NCBI GenBank assembly: GCA_050174775.1
Contig: JBFXJP010000008.1
Span: 62,001 to 126,000, forward strand
Direction: 5' to 3'
Length of the DNA stretch: 64,000 bases
Source of the DNA: CAYPGJ01 sp050174775
GTDB lineage: Bacteria > Planctomycetota > Phycisphaerae > Phycisphaerales > UBA1924
The notes beneath the pieces are model-generated. The model was not told where the DNA came from. It made no database searches and saw nothing but the letters and a program-made list of their open reading frames with translations. A program made the position numbers and the translations under genes. Positions 58,938-64,000 of the stretch are shown piece after piece; position 1 is the stretch's first letter, and every line of letters begins with the position of its first letter.

Positions 58938-59891
58938 TCACGCAGCCACCGACTCCCCCTCTGCCGCCCCGTTGTGCCCATTCCCGTTGGCGGTGAGCGG
59001 GAACGTGATCCGGTGCCGGATCTCCCCGCCACGCACCGTCGTCCGGAACTCACCCGACAACTCGTGCTCGAGCAGGCCGCGCACCAGCGACAGCCCCGCG
59101 CCCGGAACGATCTCCGCCACCTCCGGCGCCGCCGTCTCCGACCAGCACAGCTCCAGCTGATCCGCACCCAGATCCGCGTCGTGAGCCGTCCGCCACGTCA
59201 CCGTGATCCGCGCGTCATGGCCGTTCCGGACCGCGTGCTTCAGCGTGTTCGCCAGCAACTCCTGCAGGATCATCCCGAACGCCTGCACCTTCGAAGGCGA
59301 TAACTCCACGGTCGGACCCGTGACCTGCGCCACCAACGGAGACGCCTCCCCCAGGATCGCCTCCAGAAGCTCGCGCAGCTGCACCGGCCTCGGCCCCGGT
59401 CGTGCCAACAAGCTCTGCGCCGCCGCCATCGACCCCACACGCCGCCGGATCGTCGACGCAAAGTCCCCCACCGACGACCTCGTCGTCGCCGACAGATCAA
59501 TCAGCGTCAGAATCGACGCCAGATTGTTCCGCACCCGATGGTTCAACTCACGCAACAACAACTGCTGCCGATCCCCCTGCTGACGGAGCCGGTCGAGCAA
59601 CTCCCGCTTCTCATCCAGCAGCCGGCCGATCGCCACCACCGAGATAAGCATGCACACACCGACCACCAGGCCTGGGATCTCATCCCCCACCACCAGCGGC
59701 GCCGCGACATTCTGGAGCCGTCCGTTCGTCTGCTCATGACCCAGCCACGTGAGCGCAAGACGAAGATTCATCAGCCCCAGCGTGGCCGCGAGCACGCCCA
59801 GCGCCCAGTGACGCTGACGGCGGAACAGCATGACTGAAAAAATCAGCGCGATCAAACGCACGGCCAGGGATGACGCGTAGATCAGTGTCAT
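58938..59891 (-). CDS. membrane histidine kinase (HisKA_2/HWE type)
   Basis: 317 residues from ATG 59891. Four to five helices in the first 120 residues form a membrane sensor (e.g. LAVRLIALIFSVMLFRR). The H-box follows: LLLRELNHRVRNNLASILTLI, of the HisKA_2 type. The ATP part contains GMILQELLANTLKHAVRNG (N-box) and GAGLSLVRGLLEHELSG (G-box). No response regulator adjoins. A near copy follows on the same strand, 67 bases upstream. Confidence 0.85.
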   Translation of the reverse strand: MTLIYASSLAVRLIALIFSVMLFRRQRHWALGVLAATLGLMNLRLALTWLGHEQTNGRLQNVAAPLVVGDEIPGLVVGVCMLISVVAIGRLLDEKRELLDRLRQQGDRQQLLLRELNHRVRNNLASILTLIDLSATTRSSVGDFASTIRRRVGSMAAAQSLLARPGPRPVQLRELLEAILGEASPLVAQVTGPTVELSPSKVQAFGMILQELLANTLKHAVRNGHDARITVTWRTAHDADLGADQLELCWSETAAPEVAEIVPGAGLSLVRGLLEHELSGEFRTTVRGGEIRHRITFPLTANGNGHNGAAEGESVAA

Positions 59892-59958
59892 ACCCCTACT
59901 CTCAGCCCATGCCTCCCGACCGCAGGAGGTCTATCCACGTATAGGGGCATCCGCCCAA

Positions 59959-60933
59959 TCACGCAACCCGAAGTTCGCCTCGCACCGGACGCATGTGGAC
60001 GGGGTTCCCCAGGTCCCGCCGAATCACGCATTCCTCCCCCTCCAGCGGAACCCGGAGCGTGTGCTGAAGGCCTGACGACGAGACCGCCGTCACGATCTCC
60101 CCGCCCAGCTCGAACTCCGCCAGCCCGCGAATGAGCCCCAGCCCGCTCCCCCGCTCCAGCGCCCCCGCCCGGATCCCCACCGTCGGCTCCGACCACTCCA
60201 CCTCGAATAGCAGCCTGCCCTCCACATGCGTCACGCGCCATTCGAGCTGCACCGGCCCCAGCTCACGACCGATCCCGCTGTGCTTCCGCGCATTGGCGAA
60301 CATCTCCTGCAGGATCATTCCCAGCGGCTGCACCAGCCGCATCGGCAGCAACAGATCATCCCCGGCCGCGAGCGTCGGCACATCCGGGTTCGCCGTGCAA
60401 AGCATCTCCACCAACTCCCCCACCACCACCGGCTCACCGTCAGCACGCGCAAGCAGCGAGTGACACTCCGAGATCGCACGAATCCGCCGACGCAAACGCT
60501 CCGCCGTCAACGAGCCCGGGTCCTCGGCAGCCGACAGATCGATCAACGCCAGCAGCCCCGCCAGATTGTTCCGCACGCGATGATCCAGCTCCCGGAGCAG
60601 GATCGTCTTGCGTCGCGCCTGCTGGCCCACCCGCGCCACCAGCAACCGATTCTCCCGGAACAGCCTCGACACCAGCACCACACCCACGATCGCAGCAACG
60701 CTCACGCCAACGCTCACCACGTCCGCCGCTGTCGCGCCGGTCGCGCCAGCAACCGATCCCGCTCGATACGCGCTGAACTTCACCCCCCCCAGGTACGTCG
60801 CGCCGAACAGCGCAAGCGCAATGAGCGCCACCGACGCATGCCGATGTCGCCACGCAAGAAACAGCATCCCCACGCTCGCCACCAACCGCGCAATCACGCT
60901 GAACAGCAACAGTGCGGTCATCAAAGCCTCCAC
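59959..60933 (-). CDS. membrane histidine kinase (HisKA_2/HWE type), paralog
   Basis: 324 residues from ATG 60933. Same architecture as its neighbour: a helical membrane sensor, ILLRELDHRVRNNLAGLLAL as H-box, GMILQEMFANARKHSGIG as N-box and GSGLGLIRGLAEFELGG as G-box. The sensory part is much less conserved than the kinase part, suggesting a duplication followed by divergence of the input. Output partner not seen. Confidence 0.85.
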   Translation of the reverse strand: MEALMTALLLFSVIARLVASVGMLFLAWRHRHASVALIALALFGATYLGGVKFSAYRAGSVAGATGATAADVVSVGVSVAAIVGVVLVSRLFRENRLLVARVGQQARRKTILLRELDHRVRNNLAGLLALIDLSAAEDPGSLTAERLRRRIRAISECHSLLARADGEPVVVGELVEMLCTANPDVPTLAAGDDLLLPMRLVQPLGMILQEMFANARKHSGIGRELGPVQLEWRVTHVEGRLLFEVEWSEPTVGIRAGALERGSGLGLIRGLAEFELGGEIVTAVSSSGLQHTLRVPLEGEECVIRRDLGNPVHMRPVRGELRVA

Positions 60934-61025
60934 GACGCTCGTTCACGCATCGAGCCCCGGGAGCGCCGGATCGCGCCCGGCCGCCACCGTTATCGAACCG
61001 CCCCCGTCCCCCCTTTAAGGCCGAC

Positions 61026-62243
61026 TCATAATCTTCGCAGCGCCTCCACCAGCCGGTCCACGTGCCCCCGAGTGTGCGCCGCGGAAATCTGCACCCGAAG
61101 CCGCGCATGACCCTCCGGAACCACCGGATACCCGAACCCGATCACGTACACCCCCAGCTCCAAAAGCCGCTTCGACATCGCAATCGCCCTGGCCGTGTCG
61201 TGCACGATGATCGGGCAGATCGCCGTGGGCGACTCCAGCACGTCGAACCCGGCCGCACGGATCCGTTCCCGCGCGTACCCCGTCGTCTCCCGCAACCTCC
61301 CCACCAGCCCCGGCTCGCGCATCAGCACCTCGAGCGCCTTCTCAGCCCCGGCCGCCACCGACACCGGCAACGCGTTCGAGAACAGCGTCGGACGGCCCCG
61401 CTGCACCAGCAGATCGATCCCCTCCTTCGCGCCGCTGACATACCCGCCCGCGGCCCCCCCTAACGCCTTCCCGAGCGTCCCTGTGAACAGGTCGATCTCA
61501 TCACCCCCCATCCCCCAATGCTCGTGCGTGCCGCGCCCCGTCTCCCCCATCACGCCCGTCCCGTGCGAATCATCCACGATCAGCATCGCGCCGAACGCAT
61601 CGCACACCTTCCGCATCGTCCGCAGGTCCGCGATGTCCCCCTCCATCGAGAACACACCGTCCGTCACCACCCACACCACACCCCGAACCTCCGGGTTCGT
61701 GCGCGCCTGCTCCAGCACACGACGCAGATCATCCAGGTCGTTGTGCTTGTACACCGCCTTGTGCACGCCCTTCTTGATCACCGTGGCAAGACGGATCGCA
61801 TCGATGATCGACGCGTGGTTCAGCTCGTCCGACACGATCAGATCACCAGGCTCGCACAGCGTCGGGAACACCGCTTCATTCGCGTTCCAGCACGACACGA
61901 ACGAGTACGCCGCCTCATGCCCCAGGAACTCCGCGATCCGCGCCTCCAGCCGATGGTGCGGCTCGAACGTCCCGCAGATGAACCGCACAGACGCCGTCCC
62001 TGCCCCGTACTCCTTCAACGCCCGCTCCGAAGCCTCCACCACCTCCGGATGATTCGCCAGCCCCAGGTAGTTGTTCGAGCAGAAGCACACACACTCCCCA
62101 TACCCCTCCAGGTTCACCACCGGGCCCATCGGACCCTTGAGCGTCTGCAGCGTCTTGTACTGGCCCGTCGCGCGCAGCTGCTCAAGCACCGCCCCCGCGC
62201 GCTCCACGAACCGATTCTTGTGCTGCGTACCGCTCGTCGTCAT
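61026..62243 (-). CDS. kbl: glycine C-acetyltransferase (2-amino-3-ketobutyrate CoA ligase)
   Basis: 405 residues from ATG 62243, where GAGGAG lies 9 bases upstream; the ATG three codons earlier would abut the ribosome site. The alpha-oxoamine synthase family signatures are present: FCSNNYLGLANHPEV, TASVRFICGTFEPHHRLE, DDSHGTGVMG and TGTLGKALGGAAGGYVSG with the PLP-binding Lys in LGKALGG. Together with threonine dehydrogenase it degrades threonine to glycine and acetyl-CoA, or acts in the reverse direction. Confidence 0.9.
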   Translation of the reverse strand: MTTSGTQHKNRFVERAGAVLEQLRATGQYKTLQTLKGPMGPVVNLEGYGECVCFCSNNYLGLANHPEVVEASERALKEYGAGTASVRFICGTFEPHHRLEARIAEFLGHEAAYSFVSCWNANEAVFPTLCEPGDLIVSDELNHASIIDAIRLATVIKKGVHKAVYKHNDLDDLRRVLEQARTNPEVRGVVWVVTDGVFSMEGDIADLRTMRKVCDAFGAMLIVDDSHGTGVMGETGRGTHEHWGMGGDEIDLFTGTLGKALGGAAGGYVSGAKEGIDLLVQRGRPTLFSNALPVSVAAGAEKALEVLMREPGLVGRLRETTGYARERIRAAGFDVLESPTAICPIIVHDTARAIAMSKRLLELGVYVIGFGYPVVPEGHARLRVQISAAHTRGHVDRLVEALRRL

Positions 62244-62310
62244 CGCATCCATCTCCTCGCCCGCCGCGTCTCCCGCGGCGCCGCACACCAGTCTATCCCC
62301 CACCCAGCGC

Positions 62311-64000
62311 TCAAAACAGCCTCAGCCGCTCCTGCAGCTGCGCCCGTGCCCCCGCGTCCGGCGTAGCCGTCATCACCGACTCCAGATACGCCCGCGCCGC
62401 GTCCCCCCCCTCCACCGCGCGAATGCCCCGCGCCACCAGCGTCGCATCCTCCACCACGTTGTGCTCCCGCACACGCCCGCGCAACGCACGCACCGCCACC
62501 GCCTCCCCCGACAGCAGCCGCTCCCGCCCCACCTGCCACAAGGCATCCCCCGTGCTCGCCGCGCGCGTCTGTTCCAGCGTCATCCGCGACGCCGCCTCCA
62601 ATGCCGCCTCGTCCGCGCGCGCACGCACCGCCGCCCAGAACGCAGCCTGCGCCGCCCCCGCCGTCAGCGACGTCGCGTCATCCCGCACCACCGCGCCGAA
62701 CAACCGCACCACGTCCCCGTCCCGCTGCAGCACCGACAGCAACCGGAACGCCCTCTCAAAGTCCCGCTCCCCCAGCGCATGCTTCATCCGCGCCTCGGCA
62801 TCCACCAACCCCTCCAACCCGATCGCCCGCTCCACACGCTCCGCCTCCGGCCCAAGCGTGAACAACGCGTCCCCGTACACGTTCACCTTCCAAGGCTTCG
62901 CCATCTCCACCCGCGCCGCCGCGCACACCGGCGCGCGCGCCAACATCCGCGCCGCAAACCGCTCCGGCGTGTGGAACGCCGTCAGATACGGCTCATCCAC
63001 CGACCCCACGTACACAAACGCCCCCCCATCCAACCACTTCCGCGCGATCGAATGCTCATCCCCAATGTTCTGCGCCGAGAACGAGTGAATGAAGTGCACC
63101 ACCGCCGGCCGCTTCAAAACCGGCACCTCCACCGCCGAAGCCTCCACCTGCCCAAGCCGGAACATCCGCGCGAACCCAGCCGAGTTCACGTGCACCAGCC
63201 CGGCGTCCAGCGGCGACATCGCCCGCCTCCGCCACGCCCCCAGCGGATCGCGCGCGCTGTCCTCCTCCACCACCTCAAACCCCGCCTTCGCGAACAACGC
63301 CCCCCCCGCGCCCGTGCTGTACGCCTCGAACCCGCCCTCACCGAACCCCGCATACCCATTGAACAAAAACGCCTTCCTGGGCTGCGTGAACAACGACGAC
63401 ATCGCCCGATACGCCGCCTCAGCCGCGCTCCCAGGCGCCATCGACGCATACGCCCACCGCCCCGACGATCCCCCCTCCGTCACGTCCAACCGCCCCACCA
63501 CATCCGTCACCGCGAGCGTCGTCGCCCCGATCATCACCTTGTCCGGCCCCGACAGACACAACGTCACCGCCTCGATGTCATCCCCCACACCGCGCCACGA
63601 ATACCCCGTCTTCTCCACCCCCTCCTCAATCTCCTTCGCGAGCCCGTCATACCGCTCCTTCGACATCCCGCTCCCCAGCGGATCGCCGATCGCCCCCACC
63701 CACACGATCGGCTGCCCCCGAAACGCCGCGAGCGCTGCGCCCCCCGTCCACGCCGTGTCCGCCCCCGACGCCACCACCACCCCGGCCGGCACGAACTCCA
63801 GCGATTTCCACTTCTCCTTCAACTCCCCCACCGACCCCGCCGACCACGCCCCCGCCACGACTCGCTCCACGCGCTCCTGCAACACCTCGATCGCCTGCGC
63901 GTGCATCTCCCCCTTCCCCTCATACAGCGCCACCCGCTCCGCCCCGAACGCGCGCGCGAACCGCACGATGTTCTCCCGCGCGCCGTCCGTCCCGTCATCG
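62311..64000 (-). CDS. large hypothetical protein, partial, possible caspase-like (C25-type) fold
   Basis: The frame is open to the right end of the window, so the N-terminus is missing; residues upstream of GTG 63966 continue in frame (DGTDGARENI). About 560 residues are visible. A central block, AVVHFIHSFSAQNIGDE followed by WLDGGAFVYVGSVDEPYL, then PWKVNVYGDALFTLG, has the layout of the end of C25/caspase-like peptidase domains, but the catalytic His-Gly and Cys positions look replaced (HVNSAG, HSFSAQN). The C-terminal 190 residues are helical repeats. Possibly a degenerate protease-like surface protein. Low confidence in the family. Confidence 0.5.
   Translation of the reverse strand, partial: DDGTDGARENIVRFARAFGAERVALYEGKGEMHAQAIEVLQERVERVVAGAWSAGSVGELKEKWKSLEFVPAGVVVASGADTAWTGGAALAAFRGQPIVWVGAIGDPLGSGMSKERYDGLAKEIEEGVEKTGYSWRGVGDDIEAVTLCLSGPDKVMIGATTLAVTDVVGRLDVTEGGSSGRWAYASMAPGSAAEAAYRAMSSLFTQPRKAFLFNGYAGFGEGGFEAYSTGAGGALFAKAGFEVVEEDSARDPLGAWRRRAMSPLDAGLVHVNSAGFARMFRLGQVEASAVEVPVLKRPAVVHFIHSFSAQNIGDEHSIARKWLDGGAFVYVGSVDEPYLTAFHTPERFAARMLARAPVCAAARVEMAKPWKVNVYGDALFTLGPEAERVERAIGLEGLVDAEARMKHALGERDFERAFRLLSVLQRDGDVVRLFGAVVRDDATSLTAGAAQAAFWAAVRARADEAALEAASRMTLEQTRAASTGDALWQVGRERLLSGEAVAVRALRGRVREHNVVEDATLVARGIRAVEGGDAARAYLESVMTATPDAGARAQLQERLRLF

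Noticed and set aside
1..64000. CRISPR arrays, rRNA genes, insertion sequences
   Set aside because: No regularly spaced repeats, rRNA stretches or transposase genes with terminal repeats were found; the only tandem repeats are the two 40-base units and the iterons.

Overview
The window is high-GC bacterial DNA. It has two parts: a mobile, plasmid-derived island (about 1-30.6 kb) and an ordinary chromosomal stretch (about 30.6-64 kb). Several features point to a planctomycete, probably a Phycisphaerae-like lineage: a PEP-CTERM-type secreted protein, a membrane protein ending in a CGYDLLG...CPECG zinc ribbon, a prepilin-like protein of the type common in Planctomycetota, and a Tat/lipobox amidase. 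This assignment is inference; the window contains no rRNA or other phylogenetic marker.

The island carries plasmid functions. A tyrosine recombinase has a dif-like 28-bp site just upstream of its gene. A two-gene ArdC-like operon diverges from a mobC-like/relaxase pair, and the gap between them holds four inverted repeats and is a candidate oriT. A ParA/ribbon-helix-helix partition pair and a RepA-type initiator are followed by a DnaA box, three 17-bp iterons and an AT-rich stretch, together a candidate oriV.

Defence genes sit around this core. An AAA ATPase/subtilisin pair (IetAS type) lies behind a nested inverted-repeat operator. There is a large AAA_13 ATPase with a CxxC hook. An HNH-APAZ plus short prokaryotic Argonaute operon (SPARHA type) lies at the right edge. 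A decayed AbiEi-like antitoxin is also present. Two small groups are less familiar. The first is a membrane protein followed by a FolK-guanine deaminase fusion, preceded by a 40-bp tandem repeat. The second is a convergent four-gene cluster: methyltransferase plus AsnRS-like protein on one strand, and a phosphotransferase-LysRS-like fusion plus S66/MccF-like peptidase on the other. This four-gene cluster is the best candidate here for an undescribed system. Its parts suggest chemistry or immunity around aminoacyl-nucleotides.

The right edge of the island may be near 30.59 kb, where a sequence resembling the 3' end of tmRNA/tRNA lies between the Argonaute gene and the first core gene. The chromosomal part then carries: a PEP-CTERM protein; a Tat amidase; a tightly overlapping minus-strand operon (unknown membrane protein, DUF2892, GNAT, HAD phosphatase); a nonulosonic-acid glycosylation operon (a MAF glycosyltransferase fused to a cysteine-less radical-SAM-like domain, then NeuA, NeuB, NeuC); an HDOD protein; a PopT/DUF368 transporter; GalE; a PagL-like outer-membrane protein; a SlyX-like coiled coil; an oligopeptide ABC binding protein and permease; a small membrane protein plus a large repeat protein; PurM; a hot-dog dehydratase/ACP/hot-dog dehydratase trio; an EamA half-transporter; a prepilin-like protein; two PilZ proteins; two tandem histidine kinases; Kbl; and a partial protein that runs off the right end.
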